Assembly: GCF_000427295.1 (NCBI RefSeq)
Contig: NZ_ATNM01000147.1
Span: 97,452 to 161,451, forward strand
Direction of reading: 5' to 3'
Source of the DNA: Cyclobacterium qasimii M12-11B
Lineage (GTDB): Bacteria > Bacteroidota > Bacteroidia > Cytophagales > Cyclobacteriaceae
DNA: 64,000 nucleotides
Made by a program: the position numbers and the translations under genes. Positions within the stretch are counted from its first letter, which is position 1; each line of letters opens with the position of its first letter. Shown here piece by piece: positions 10,385 to 20,028 of the stretch. Under the pieces are notes generated by a model. The model was not told where the DNA came from. It did no database searches and saw only the letters and a program-made list of their open reading frames with translations.

Positions 10385-11178
10385 ATGGATATCAATTTCT
10401 ATAAATACCAGGGAACAGGCAATGATTTCATCATGATCGATGGGAGATCATTTTCATTGGGTTCGGATCCAATCCCTTATATACAGCAACTTTGCCATAG
10501 GAAGTTTGGGATAGGTGCAGATGGGCTAATCCTAATCAAAGCACATGCGGATTATGATTTTGAAATGTGCTATTATAATGCCGATGGCTCACAAAGTATG
10601 TGTGGAAATGGTGCCAGGTGCGCGGTAGCTTTTTCTTCCTTTTTAGGCATAATTGATCGTACAACTTCTTTTTTGGCCATTGATGGTCCTCATACTGCTG
10701 AAATTTCCGGTAATAGCGTAGCTTTGAGAATGGGGGACGTGAAAGAAATAGAGTATATTGGTAAGGATTTCTTTGCGAATACCGGTTCACCTCATCACAT
10801 GCGTTTTGTTAATGAAATCGAATCGTTTGATGTTGTTGGCACTGGAAGAGCAATCAGAAATGACAGTGAAAAATATCCTGAAGGCACCAATGTGAATTTT
10901 ATTTCTGCCATATCGGCGGATACAATCATGGTTAGGACCTATGAACGAGGTGTAGAAGACGAAACCCTTTCATGTGGTACTGGCGTCACAGCTTGTGCTT
11001 TGGTATACGGAGAAATAGAACAAAAAATAAGATTAATATTCAAACGCCTGGTGGCAACCTTCAGGTGAGTTTTAATAAAATTGAAGATGGTAATTTTCAA
11101 GAGATAGTATTGACTGGTCCAGCTGAACAAGTCTTTAGTGGTACTATATCCGTCAATGTTCCATCTGATGCAGTTTAA
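10385..11178 (+). CDS. dapF: Diaminopimelate epimerase (frameshifted as sequenced)
   Basis: Converts LL- to meso-diaminopimelate for lysine and peptidoglycan synthesis. The N-terminal FYKYQGTGNDFIMIDGR motif, the first catalytic Cys73 in MCGNGARC and the second Cys197 in SCGTGVTACA are all present. The ORF then leaves frame at EQKIRLIF. Adding one A to the A6 run at 11022-11027 gives EQKNKINIQTPGGNLQVSF and continues to the natural C-terminus PSDAV at 11178, about 265 residues. Since this enzyme is normally essential in a diaminopimelate-containing Gram-negative, a sequencing error is the likely explanation. secA follows 42 bases downstream. Confidence 0.9.
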
Positions 11179-11220
11179 GAATACAATTAATTAGCCTAAG
11201 AGAAAAAGTATTTAAATAAT

Positions 11221-14200
11221 ATGTTAGAATCAATAGCAAAAGGGTTAGCAAAAGTCTTCGGAACGAAATCCGACCGAGACATTAAAGCCTTAAGCCCTGT
11301 CGTAACCCTAGTTAATGCCGCCTTTGATCAATTGGCCAATATTTCTGATGATGAATTGAGAAATGAAACGACCAAAATCAAGGATGTGATCAATGAAGAC
11401 CTCAAGTCATTTGATGACCGCATTTCTGAACTACGAATCGAAATAGACAAGTTAAATCCAGAAGAAGTACAGGCCAAGGATGCGCTATTCAACCAAATAG
11501 ATGTTGTAGAGAAGGAAAGGGATGAAGCCCTGGAAGTAAGCCTTGAAAAAGTTTTACCAAGAGCCTTTGCAGTAGTTAAAGAAACAGCTCGCCGGCTAAA
11601 AGAAAACGGTGAATTGACCGTTACGGCCAATTTGCATGACCAAACAATGGCAGCTTCAAAAGACTACGTGGTTTTAGAAGGAGAGCAAGCCACTTGGAAA
11701 AATACCTGGACTGCTGCAGGAGTAGAAGTTACCTGGGCAATGGTTCATTATGATGTTCAGTTACTGGGTGGTGTTGCTTTACACAGAGGAAATATTGCTG
11801 AAATGGCAACTGGTGAAGGAAAAACATTGGTTTCTACTTTACCTGCTTACCTTAATGCCCTTGCGGGTAGAGGTGTTCATATTGTTACAGTCAACGATTA
11901 TTTGGCCAAACGAGATTCAGAATGGAATGCACCAATTTTCGAATTCCACGGATTGAAAGTTGATTGTATTGACAAATACAAACCAAATTCTGAAGCCAGA
12001 AAAACGGCTTATCAAGCAGATATTGTCTATGGAACCAATAATGAATTTGGTTTTGACTACTTAAGAGACAATATGGCCAGGGATTCCAAAGACCTGGTTC
12101 AAGGCAAACATCATTTTGCCATGATAGATGAAGTCGATTCTGTCCTTATTGATGATGCCAGAACGCCGCTAATCATCTCAGGTCCAGTACCAAGAGGTGG
12201 TGAACATGAGTTTTACGAAATGAAACCCAGGGTTTCTACTTTGGTAGATGAGCAAAGAAAACTGGTTCAAAATTACTTGACAGAAGCTAAAAAGCTTATC
12301 AAAGAGGGCAATACTAAAGATGGGGGACTATCCTTGTTCCGAGCCTTTAGAGGACTTCCCAAGTACAAGCCATTGATCAAGTACCTCTCTGAACCGGGTG
12401 TTAGGGTAATCCTACAAAAAACAGAAAACCATTACCTTCAGGACAATAAGCGTAATATGCCTGAAGCAGATGAGCCGCTATTGTTTACCATTGATGAAAA
12501 ATCAAACAGTGTAGACCTTACGGACAATGGTATTGAGGTTATTACCAAGAAGAATGAAAACAATAGCTTCTTTATCTTGCCAGACATTGGAATGGAAATA
12601 GCCGATCTGGAAAAAGATGAATCCATAGAAGACCACGAAAAACTGGTCAAAAAAGAGGAGCTCATTAAAGATTATGGGGTAAAATCTCAAAGGATTCATA
12701 CAGTGAACCAGCTACTTAAGTCTTACTGTATGTTTGAAAAGGACACCGAATATATCTTGGTGGACGGAAAAGTAAAAATAGTAGATGAGCAAACTGGTAG
12801 GGTAATGGAAGGCCGTAGGTATTCTGACGGACTCCATCAAGCCATTGAAGCAAAGGAAAATGTAAAGGTTGAGGATGCTACCCAAACCTATGCGACCATT
12901 ACTTTGCAGAATTATTTCAGAATGTACCATAAACTTTCCGGTATGACCGGTACTGCAGAAACAGAAGCAGGTGAGTTTTGGGAAATTTACAAGCTGGATG
13001 TAGTAGTAATCCCTACAAACAAACCCATACAACGAAAAGATCACCAGGACAAAGTATACAAAACAGTCCGTGAAAAATTCAATGCTGTAGTAGATGAAAT
13101 CAACGAACTCACCGACGCCAACCGACCTGTACTAGTAGGTACAACATCGGTTGAAATCTCGGAACTACTCAGCAGGATGCTTACCATAAGAAAAATCAAG
13201 CACCAGGTGCTTAATGCCAAGCAACATGCGCGTGAAGCAGATGTTGTAGCAGAAGCTGGTAAAGCCAAAACCGTAACCATAGCCACCAACATGGCAGGTA
13301 GGGGTACGGATATTAAACTTTCCGCTGAATCCAAGGAAGCCGGAGGACTGGCAATTGTTGGTACAGAAAGACATGAATCCAGACGTGTTGACCGTCAGTT
13401 ACGTGGTAGGTCTGGAAGACAAGGAGATCCGGGAACAACCCAATTCTTTGTGTCTCTGGAAGATAACCTCATGCGTTTGTTTGGGTCAGAGAGAATCGCC
13501 AAACTAATGGATCGAATGGGATTGGAAGAAGGCGAAGTGATTCAGCATTCTATGATTACCAAATCAATTGAAAGAGCACAACGTAAAGTTGAAGAAAACA
13601 ATTTTGGTGTCAGAAAAAGACTGTTGGAGTATGATGATGTCATGAACAGCCAACGGGAAGTTGTTTATAGAAGAAGGAAAAATGCCCTGATTGGCGACAG
13701 GCTGGAGCTGGACATCCTTAATATTATGTATGACGTTTGTGAAGACCTCATTCAAATGGGCAAAACCACTGATGACCTGGATAACCTAAGGATGAACATT
13801 TTTAGTTCTTTGGGTATTGACCATCAGTTTACGGAGGCAGAGCTTAAGGAAAAGGACAATGTTACCTTGACCAAAATACTTTTCGACCAAGCCTATAAAA
13901 GCTATACCCGCAAGAACAATATCATTCTTGAAAGAGCTATTCCAATTCTTAAGGATGTACAAAAAAATAGAGGGGCAACTGTTAAGGAAATAATGGTGCC
14001 GATATCAGATGGCATCAAGCAAATAGGTGTTGTCATCAATTTGGAATCTACTATTAACAATGAAGGTAGGGACCTTATTAGAGCCATAGAAAAAACAGTA
14101 ACACTAGCCATAATCGATCAGAACTGGAAAGAACATCTAAGAGACATGGATGATCTGAAACAATCGGTTCAAAATGCTGTTTATGAACAAAAAGATCCAT

Positions 14201-14601
14201 TGTTGATTTACAAATTCGAAGCTTTTGAAATGTTCAAACGCTTCCTTGGTAAGCTTAACGATGATATCGTCTCCTTTATATCCAAGTCTGACCTGCCCAA
14301 ACAAGATCCTGATCAGGTGAAAGTCGCACAAAGTCAACAAGTATCAGAACCAAGAGTAACAGCATCCAAAGAGGAGGCAGGCAACACCCTTGGAAATCAA
14401 AGTGGACAAAGAGCGGCAATTGCCAACAGCAGACCAGCAGTGAGCAAAGATCCTGTAAAACCCAGGAAATCTGACAAGGTGTATGGTCGAAATGACCGTG
14501 TCACTGTAAAGTATGCCAATGGTAACATGAAGAAGGATGTTAAATATAAAAGTGTAGAAGAGGATATTTCTGATGCTAAGTGTGTGATAATCGAAGATTA
14601 A
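11221..14601 (+). CDS. secA: Protein translocase ATPase SecA
   Basis: Motor of the Sec pathway, driving unfolded preproteins through SecYEG. The protein has 1126 residues, longer than the E. coli form because of an insertion between the first nucleotide-binding fold and the preprotein cross-linking domain (roughly residues 340-500), as is usual in Bacteroidota. Walker A is ATGEGKTLV near residue 198, the Walker B/DEAD-type motif IDEVDSVLIDDARTPL near residue 303, and motif VI includes RQLRGRSGRQGDPG. The C-terminus ends in a basic linker and KYKSVEEDISDAKCVIIED, without the Zn-binding Cys tail of proteobacterial SecA. The gene is intact. Confidence 0.97.
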   Translation: MLESIAKGLAKVFGTKSDRDIKALSPVVTLVNAAFDQLANISDDELRNETTKIKDVINEDLKSFDDRISELRIEIDKLNPEEVQAKDALFNQIDVVEKERDEALEVSLEKVLPRAFAVVKETARRLKENGELTVTANLHDQTMAASKDYVVLEGEQATWKNTWTAAGVEVTWAMVHYDVQLLGGVALHRGNIAEMATGEGKTLVSTLPAYLNALAGRGVHIVTVNDYLAKRDSEWNAPIFEFHGLKVDCIDKYKPNSEARKTAYQADIVYGTNNEFGFDYLRDNMARDSKDLVQGKHHFAMIDEVDSVLIDDARTPLIISGPVPRGGEHEFYEMKPRVSTLVDEQRKLVQNYLTEAKKLIKEGNTKDGGLSLFRAFRGLPKYKPLIKYLSEPGVRVILQKTENHYLQDNKRNMPEADEPLLFTIDEKSNSVDLTDNGIEVITKKNENNSFFILPDIGMEIADLEKDESIEDHEKLVKKEELIKDYGVKSQRIHTVNQLLKSYCMFEKDTEYILVDGKVKIVDEQTGRVMEGRRYSDGLHQAIEAKENVKVEDATQTYATITLQNYFRMYHKLSGMTGTAETEAGEFWEIYKLDVVVIPTNKPIQRKDHQDKVYKTVREKFNAVVDEINELTDANRPVLVGTTSVEISELLSRMLTIRKIKHQVLNAKQHAREADVVAEAGKAKTVTIATNMAGRGTDIKLSAESKEAGGLAIVGTERHESRRVDRQLRGRSGRQGDPGTTQFFVSLEDNLMRLFGSERIAKLMDRMGLEEGEVIQHSMITKSIERAQRKVEENNFGVRKRLLEYDDVMNSQREVVYRRRKNALIGDRLELDILNIMYDVCEDLIQMGKTTDDLDNLRMNIFSSLGIDHQFTEAELKEKDNVTLTKILFDQAYKSYTRKNNIILERAIPILKDVQKNRGATVKEIMVPISDGIKQIGVVINLESTINNEGRDLIRAIEKTVTLAIIDQNWKEHLRDMDDLKQSVQNAVYEQKDPLLIYKFEAFEMFKRFLGKLNDDIVSFISKSDLPKQDPDQVKVAQSQQVSEPRVTASKEEAGNTLGNQSGQRAAIANSRPAVSKDPVKPRKSDKVYGRNDRVTVKYANGNMKKDVKYKSVEEDISDAKCVIIED

Positions 14602-14612
14602 ATACCTTTATC

Positions 14613-15155
14613 ATGTTTAAAAAACTAAATGTATACCTATTGTCATTGCTTGTTTTAAGCAGCTGTGGCATCATCAATATCCGGAAAAGCGGTGGAAACA
14701 TCGATCGGTACAACAATTATACGGAAGACCTCGAAGAGAGTAGGGTACAGTTTGCAGAACTACCTGAACCAGAAAGTTTTTCTGGAGAAAGTAGTAGTGC
14801 TTCTGCCATTGACTCAGACCTCAATAGGAGAATAAATCAAATCGCTCAGGCAAACAACAAAGAATTGTTTGCCAATGGCTTTACTATATTGATTTACAGT
14901 GGTGTAGATAGAGAAAAGGCTTTTGAAATCAGAAATGAAGCCTATTCGGAATTTCCAAAAACCCAAACCTATATGGAATACGAACAGCCTAGGTATTTGG
15001 TAAAAGTTGGCCGCTTTATTAATAAAATTGAAGCATTGGCCACTTATGAAAAAATGAATATTGTGTTTCCAAACTCCCGTATTATTAAAGGGCGGTTTAT
15101 GAAATTCACTGAAGAAAATAAAGAAGGAGAAAATATTAACGATGTTGAAAGATAA
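14613..15155 (+). CDS. SPOR-domain lipoprotein
   Basis: Starting at ATG 14613 (MFKKLNVYLLSLLVLSSCG) gives a lipoprotein signal with lipobox LSSC and a 180-residue product. The C-terminal half (GFTILIYSGVDREKAFEIRNEAYSEFP ... PRYLVKVGRFINKIEALATYEKMN) has the SPOR pattern of two beta-alpha repeats, a fold that binds denuded glycan strands of peptidoglycan at division or remodelling sites. The start lies 11 bases after the secA stop, and the end overlaps the M20 peptidase start, so secA-SPOR-peptidase form one transcription unit. Confidence 0.8.
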   Translation: MFKKLNVYLLSLLVLSSCGIINIRKSGGNIDRYNNYTEDLEESRVQFAELPEPESFSGESSSASAIDSDLNRRINQIAQANNKELFANGFTILIYSGVDREKAFEIRNEAYSEFPKTQTYMEYEQPRYLVKVGRFINKIEALATYEKMNIVFPNSRIIKGRFMKFTEENKEGENINDVER

Positions 15156-16334
15156 AATACACCAGCTATCCGAAAAATATAAATCGGAAGTTATTGCCGC
15201 AAGAAGACATTTACATGCCAACCCAGAGTTATCCTTTCAGGAAACAAATACAGTGGCATTCGTTGAAGCGAAATTACGTGAATTTGGCTTGACCAATATC
15301 GAGTCCAAAGCAGAAACAGGTCTTGTTGTAATCATTGAAGGTAAAAACCCAAGTAAAAAGGTAATTGCCTTAAGAGGGGATATGGATGCCCTTCCTATTG
15401 TTGAAGCCAACGATGTTTCTTATAAATCTACAAACCCTGGAGTAATGCATGCCTGTGGGCACGATGCGCATACTTCATCCCTTTTGGGTACAGCAAGGAT
15501 ACTGAATGATTTAAAGGATGAGTTTGAAGGTACCATAAAATTGCTTTTTTCAACCTGGAGAGGAAAAAATTCCTGGGGGAGCATCTATGATGATTAAAGA
15601 TGGGGGCGCTTCAAAACCCATCTCCTACGGCTATTATTGGTCAACATGTAATGCCTTTTATTCCTGTTGGAAAAGTAGGTTTTAGAAAAGGCATGTACAT
15701 GGCCAGTGCAGATGAATTGTACCTTAAAGTTAAAGGAAAAGGTGGTCATGGTGCCATGCCAGAAACCATAATAGATCCCATCTTGATCAGTGCCCATATT
15801 TTGGTAGCATTGCAGCAAGTAGTAAGCAGAAAAGCTGACCCGAAAACCCCTTCAGTGCTTTCATTTGGAAGAGTTATAGCTGAAGGTGCTACCAATGTTA
15901 TACCAAATGAGGTAAACATTGAAGGTACTTTCAGGACATTGAATGAAGTTTGGCGAAAAGAAGCACATGGTCACATGGTCAAAATAGCCAAAGGCATCGC
16001 TGAAGGTATGGGTGGTGAAGTTGAATTTGAAATTCGTAGCGGTTACCCATTTCTTAAAAATGAGCCTGAATTGACGCAAAGAGCAATCGATGCAGCAGAG
16101 GCTTACCTGGGCAAAGAAAACGTGTTAGATCTTGACATTTGGATGGCTGCAGAGGATTTTTCTTACTATACGCAAGAAATTGACGGCTGTTTCTACAGGT
16201 TAGGTACAAGAAATGAAGCAAAAGGAATCGTTTCTAGCGTACATACACCAACATTTGACATTGATGAGGATGCTTTAGGCCTAAGTACAGGTTTAATGGC
16301 CTTTATAGCCCTGGAAGAATTAAAACATCAATAA
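15142..16334 (+). CDS. M20 family metallopeptidase / amidohydrolase (two frameshifts as sequenced)
   Basis: Zinc amidohydrolase of the N-acyl-amino-acid or hippurate hydrolase type. The N-part shows RRHLHANPELSFQE, ALRGDMDALPIVE and the metal site MHACGHDAHTSSLLG; the C-part shows GGHGAMPE, IPNEVNIEGTFRT and AAEDFSYY. Between them the frame is lost twice. Removing one T from T6 at 15545-15550 gives LLFQPGEEKIPGGASMMIKDG, and removing one G from G5 at 15602-15606 restores DGALQNPSPT. Two extra bases 52 bases apart, both in homopolymers, point to read errors. Repaired length is about 396 residues. Substrate unknown. Its start overlaps the SPOR gene. Confidence 0.85.
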
Positions 16335-16347
16335 CCATTAGTTAGCA

Positions 16348-17118
16348 ATGAAAAAATCATTTTTGACAGCCTTTCTTGTTGGCGTAATTGTCCTCAATTC
16401 ATTCGGCTGGGGCCTAACGGGCCATAGGGTGGTAGGAGAAATAGCCTCCTATCACCTTAGCAAAAAGGCTGCAAAAAGCATTGAAGAACTACTCGGACCA
16501 GAGTCACTGGCCATGGTTGCCAACTGGATGGATGAAATAAAATCAGATCCATCTTATAACCGTCTAAATTCCTGGCATTATTTGACTGTTAAAACCGGTC
16601 AATCCTATGACCCAAGTATTCAGGAAAAATCCGGAGATGCTTATGGCAAGACAAAAATGATTATCGCTGCACTTAAAAACGGCGAAATAGACAGAGAAGA
16701 AAAGAAAGCCTATCTTAAAATGCTTGTTCATTTGGTAGGTGACCTTCACCAACCACTTCATGTTGGAACTGGAGATGACAGGGGCGGAAATGATGCAAAA
16801 GTCACCTATTTCAATCAAAACACCAACTTACACACCGTTTGGGACTCCAAAATTATAGATGGTAAAAATCTTAGCTATACTGAACTCTCCCAACACCTTA
16901 ACAGAAGAGCTACCAAGAGCCTGATTCTGGAGTATCAAAACAACCCAATGGAAGATTGGTTGCAAGAGGCTGTGGATTTACGTCCGATCATATATGATCT
17001 TCCTGACAATAAACGATTGTCCTATTCCTATGGGTACCATACTTACCCCATTATCGAAACTCGCTTACTAGCAGGAGGAATTCGACTAGCGGGTATATTG
17101 AACGATATCTTTAAATAG
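16348..17118 (+). CDS. S1/P1 nuclease family protein (secreted)
   Basis: 256 residues with an N-terminal signal peptide (MKKSFLTAFLVGVIVLNSFGWG). Cleavage before Trp would expose the tryptophan that binds zinc in S1/P1 nucleases and phospholipase C-like enzymes. Other trinuclear zinc ligands are visible in TGHRVVGEIA, NWMDEIKSD, NSWHYLTV, HLVGDLHQPLHVG and NLHTVWDSKII. The enzyme would degrade single-stranded nucleic acid outside the cytoplasm, most likely for nutrient scavenging. It follows the M20 peptidase by 13 bases and probably shares its transcript. A convergent comF gene ends 10 bases after it. Confidence 0.88.
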   Translation: MKKSFLTAFLVGVIVLNSFGWGLTGHRVVGEIASYHLSKKAAKSIEELLGPESLAMVANWMDEIKSDPSYNRLNSWHYLTVKTGQSYDPSIQEKSGDAYGKTKMIIAALKNGEIDREEKKAYLKMLVHLVGDLHQPLHVGTGDDRGGNDAKVTYFNQNTNLHTVWDSKIIDGKNLSYTELSQHLNRRATKSLILEYQNNPMEDWLQEAVDLRPIIYDLPDNKRLSYSYGYHTYPIIETRLLAGGIRLAGILNDIFK

Positions 17119-17128
17119 CCTATAATCA

Positions 17129-17821
17129 TCAGTTACCTGCAGCCAAAACGGCCAGGTCAATGGTTTCAGGCTGATAGTCATTGAGCGAAATGGCACAGGA
17201 GGCCAATGTTGCACCAGTTGTCATCACATCGTCTACCAAAAGTATTCTCTGACCTTTAATTTCTGAGGTAGAACAGGCCTCAAATACCGCTGAAACATTT
17301 TCCCAACGTTCAATTCTCGATTTATTCGTTTGTGTTTCTGTAGGCCGTTTTCTTAACAGAAACACCTTACAATCAATTTCCAGTGCTTCAGCAATACCTT
17401 TTGCAAACTGTTCACTTTGATTGTATCCCCTAATTTCTTGCTTTCTTATATGCAAAGGCACGGGCACTACATGGCTCCAATTATTCATGAAACCATTCTC
17501 TTTCAAGAGGTATCCATAATGTAGTCCCAAAACCCTTGCCAGCTCAGGTTTGTTCTTGTACTTAATTTGGTGGAGAAGTTTTTGACTGAAACCCTTTTTG
17601 GAAAACCTCAGGTAAGACATCACCATTTCAACAGGGGCAAGGCCCAGAAGTTTGATTTTTAAATCATTTTCCTTAGGAATTAGGTGATAATTGGTCACTG
17701 GCAGCTGGGAAACGCAAATTTTACACAGTTGCTCTTCAAAAGGAAACAAACTACGTTTGCACAAACAACATGTTTCTGGCAGTACAAGAGATAAAAAATC
17801 TTCCCAATATTTGAAACGCAT
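17129..17821 (-). CDS. ComF family protein (phosphoribosyltransferase fold)
   Basis: 230 residues. The N-terminus has a zinc-ribbon-like pair of CxxC motifs (CCLCKRSLFPFEEQLCKIC), followed by the type I phosphoribosyltransferase domain with the PRPP loop ILLVDDVMTTGATLASCA. These proteins are homologous to ComFC/GntX and are linked to natural transformation and DNA uptake, though their enzymatic role is uncertain. It is the only leftward gene between 10 and 24.5 kb, converging on the nuclease gene. The start MRFKYWEDFLSLVLPETCCLC is family-typical. Confidence 0.85.
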   Translation of the reverse strand: MRFKYWEDFLSLVLPETCCLCKRSLFPFEEQLCKICVSQLPVTNYHLIPKENDLKIKLLGLAPVEMVMSYLRFSKKGFSQKLLHQIKYKNKPELARVLGLHYGYLLKENGFMNNWSHVVPVPLHIRKQEIRGYNQSEQFAKGIAEALEIDCKVFLLRKRPTETQTNKSRIERWENVSAVFEACSTSEIKGQRILLVDDVMTTGATLASCAISLNDYQPETIDLAVLAAGN

Positions 17822-17842
17822 ACCTAAAATGGGTTGTTTATA

Positions 17843-17872
17843 ATTGACGAGCCATTTTACCTGCTATATTTG
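17843..17872 (+). promoter_or_regulatory. Bacteroidota-type promoter (ATTG / TATATTTG)
   Basis: ATTG at 17843-17846 is separated by 18 bases from TATATTTG at 17865-17872, which matches the -33 TTTG/TTG and -7 TAnnTTTG pattern of the primary sigma factor in Bacteroidota. It points rightward toward the gene at 17960. No experimental support. Confidence 0.45.
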
Positions 17873-17959
17873 TAATCAAATGGCCTGTATCAATTTATAG
17901 AAAAATTTCAATTAATGAAATCAGCTGGAATACAGAACAGATAAAAAACATAAAATAAA

Positions 17960-18328
17960 ATGGCTTTGCTAAAAAAAGACCTGGATTTAGAAAGAAGATG
18001 GTCAAAACTTCTAACTGGATTACAGGATATATTTGGAAAAAAACCCTCCGATCTAAATGCCGTATTGTTTATAATAGGGGTACAGGAACTTGGAAAAGGA
18101 CCACACAATTTCTCAAAAGAAGAGAAACAGGATTTAATGCACATTGCGGTATGTAAAGTATTAAGTTTCTCGGGGTTCTACTCTTTAGATTTTATTGACC
18201 AAGACGGTTGGCCACATTGGAAGTTACTAAAGAAACTACCGCATTTAGACAGTGCTGAGCAAGAAAAGATGTTAAAAATCCATGTTTTGGATTACTTTGA
18301 AGATGAATTTGAAATAGATATTAAATGA
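17960..18328 (+). CDS. Conserved hypothetical protein, 122 aa
   Basis: A soluble, mostly helical protein (MALLKKDLDLERRWSKLLTGLQDIFGKKP, with VLFIIGVQELGKG and FSKEEKQDLMHIAVCKVL). I recognise it only as a family widespread in Bacteroidota without a known role. Its stop overlaps the start of the exodeoxyribonuclease III gene as ATGA, so the two are co-translated. Function unknown. Confidence 0.7.
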   Translation: MALLKKDLDLERRWSKLLTGLQDIFGKKPSDLNAVLFIIGVQELGKGPHNFSKEEKQDLMHIAVCKVLSFSGFYSLDFIDQDGWPHWKLLKKLPHLDSAEQEKMLKIHVLDYFEDEFEIDIK

Positions 18329-19082
18329 AGATAATATCCTACAATGTAAACGGAATTAGGGCAGCGTTAAAAAAAGGCTTTGCTGACTGGCTAGCAACTG
18401 AAAACCCTGATGTAATCGGGTTACAAGAGGTAAAGTCAATGGCTAACCAAATAGATGTTTCTATTTTCGAAGACTTGGGTTACCATGTTTACTGGTACCC
18501 AGCAGTAAAGAAAGGATACAGTGGAGTAGCCATTTTAAGCAAACAAAAACCTGAAAACATCGAGTATGGAATGGGGATGGGAGCTTATGATGATGAGGGA
18601 AGGACAATAAGGGCAGATTATGGAGACTTTTCATTCTTATGTGCATATTTCCCCTCTGGAACTACAGGAGGGATAAGGCAGGAGTTTAAATACGCTTTTC
18701 TTGATGATATCTATGGCTACACTCAGGACTTGATAAAACAAAGACCCAACCTTATATTAAGTGGGGATTACAATATATGTCACAAACCGATAGATATTCA
18801 TAATCCCATAGCCAACAAAAAGACATCTGGTTTTCTTCCAGAAGAGAGAGCATGGATGGATAAATTCACTTCCACTGGTTTTGACGACAGTTTCAGGTTA
18901 TTAAACCAGGAACCTGACCAATACAGCTGGTGGAGCTACCGTGCCAATGCAAGGGCCAATAATAAAGGCTGGAGAATAGATTATCACATGACCACTCCAC
19001 CGATGAGCGCTAAAGTAAAAAAGTAAACATTTTACAAGGAATTCATCATTCTGATCATTGTCCAGTAGTAGTAGAAGTTTAG
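18325..19082 (+). CDS. xth: Exodeoxyribonuclease III (frameshifted near the C-terminus)
   Basis: AP endonuclease/3' exonuclease of base-excision repair, from the exonuclease-endonuclease-phosphatase family. Motifs: ISYNVNGIRAAL, the metal-binding Glu in GLQEVKS, SGVAILS, LSGDYNICH, and WRIDYHMTT. The sequenced ORF stops at 19026 after AKVKK, before the catalytic Asp-His. Adding one A to the A6 run at 19017-19022 restores AKVKKVNILQGIHHSDHCPVVVEV and a stop at 19080-19082, so the essential SDHCPV motif is present in the DNA. Repaired length is about 253 residues. Operon with the preceding hypothetical gene. Confidence 0.88.
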
Positions 19083-19123
19083 AGAATAACAAAATAAAGT
19101 CGTGGTAAAAGCCAAATAAATCG

Positions 19124-19525
19124 ATGAAATCAATAAAAATTTCCATTCCATCTTTGATTGAAAATATTACTATCGTTGAGAGTTTTATTGATAATGCCAG
19201 AGAGAAGTTTCAGATTAACGATGATATCTATGGCAATATCATGATTTCGGTAACGGAATGTGTGAACAATGCCATTGTGCATGGTAATAAGATAGACAAA
19301 AACAGACTCGTCAAATTAGAACTTATTTTCTTAGATGATCAGATAAAATTCATTATTGAAGATGAAGGGGATGGTTTTGACCATAACCACCTCAATGATC
19401 CAACTTCTTTAGAAAATTTAGAAAAGTCAGGAGGTAGGGGAGTATTCATTATGAAACATTTATGTGATGAAGTAGAATTTGAGAACGAAGGCAGAAAGAT
19501 TACCCTCACTTTTTATATGAATTAA
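19124..19525 (+). CDS. ATP-binding protein, RsbW/SpoIIAB-like anti-sigma kinase family
   Basis: 133 residues containing only a GHKL ATPase domain: N-box VTECVNNAIVHGN, G1 box DEGDGFDHN and G2 box GGRGVFIMKHL. Stand-alone domains of this type phosphorylate anti-anti-sigma factors and switch partner proteins. The partner is not encoded here. ybeY starts one base after the stop, and mnmG follows, so it is embedded in a housekeeping operon. That placement is common in Bacteroidota. The target is unknown. Confidence 0.8.
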   Translation: MKSIKISIPSLIENITIVESFIDNAREKFQINDDIYGNIMISVTECVNNAIVHGNKIDKNRLVKLELIFLDDQIKFIIEDEGDGFDHNHLNDPTSLENLEKSGGRGVFIMKHLCDEVEFENEGRKITLTFYMN

Positions 19526-19526
19526 A

Positions 19527-19976
19527 ATGGCTATTAATTTCTTTGAAGAAGAAATAAAATCATCCTTAACCAGTAAAAGAATGGTAAAGGAATGGATCAA
19601 GCAAATTGCAGGCAATAAAGGGTTCAAGATTGTGACTTTGAATTACATTTTTTGCACAGATGAATATTTATTAGATATAAATATCAACTATCTGAACCAC
19701 GACACTTATACTGATATAGTCACCTTCGACCAATCTGAGAAAGAAACTGAAATTGAAGGGGATATTTACATAAGTATTGACAGAGTAAAAGAAAATGCTA
19801 ATAACCAACAAACGGAGTACAAAGAGGAGCTTTTAAGGGTGTTGGCCCACGGGCTTCTACATCTTTGTGGTTATAAGGACAAAACCAAGTTGGACAAAGC
19901 AGAAATGAGAAACGAAGAAAATCTTTCCCTCTCATTGTTTCCAACAGCAACTGTTCCACGTGGAACAGTAAAATGA
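19527..19976 (+). CDS. ybeY: Endoribonuclease YbeY (rRNA maturation factor)
   Basis: 149 residues, normal length. The zinc-binding signature LAHGLLHLCGYKDKTKLDKAEM corresponds to the family HGxLHLxGYDH motif; the last His of the usual HGxLHLxGYDH is replaced in GYKDKT, so the third ligand may be supplied differently. YbeY takes part in 16S rRNA 3'-end processing and ribosome quality control. Its 3' end (19952-19967) contains a perfect parS-like palindrome, so this stretch is under two constraints. mnmG starts 52 bases downstream. Confidence 0.9.
   Translation: MAINFFEEEIKSSLTSKRMVKEWIKQIAGNKGFKIVTLNYIFCTDEYLLDININYLNHDTYTDIVTFDQSEKETEIEGDIYISIDRVKENANNQQTEYKEELLRVLAHGLLHLCGYKDKTKLDKAEMRNEENLSLSLFPTATVPRGTVK
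19952..19967. promoter_or_regulatory. parS-like ParB binding site 1
   Basis: The 16-base perfect palindrome TGTTCCACGTGGAACA, extended to 18 bases at 19951-19968, lies inside the last codons of ybeY. It matches the chromosomal parS consensus TGTTNCACGTGAAACA except at one position, in the variant where both halves carry TTCC. ParB dimers load here and organise the origin region for segregation. Confidence 0.78.
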
Positions 19977-19997
19977 AATCATTAAATCAAAGACAAG

Positions 19998-20013
19998 TGT
20001 TCCACGTGGAACA
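19998..20013. promoter_or_regulatory. parS-like ParB binding site 2
   Basis: A second copy of TGTTCCACGTGGAACA, here part of a 20-base perfect palindrome (19996-20015), lies in the ybeY-mnmG gap. It starts 46 bases after site 1. Two identical 16-mers so close together next to mnmG make a chance match very unlikely. No parA or parB gene is in the window. Confidence 0.8.
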
Positions 20014-20028
20014 CTAGATAAAACGAAT

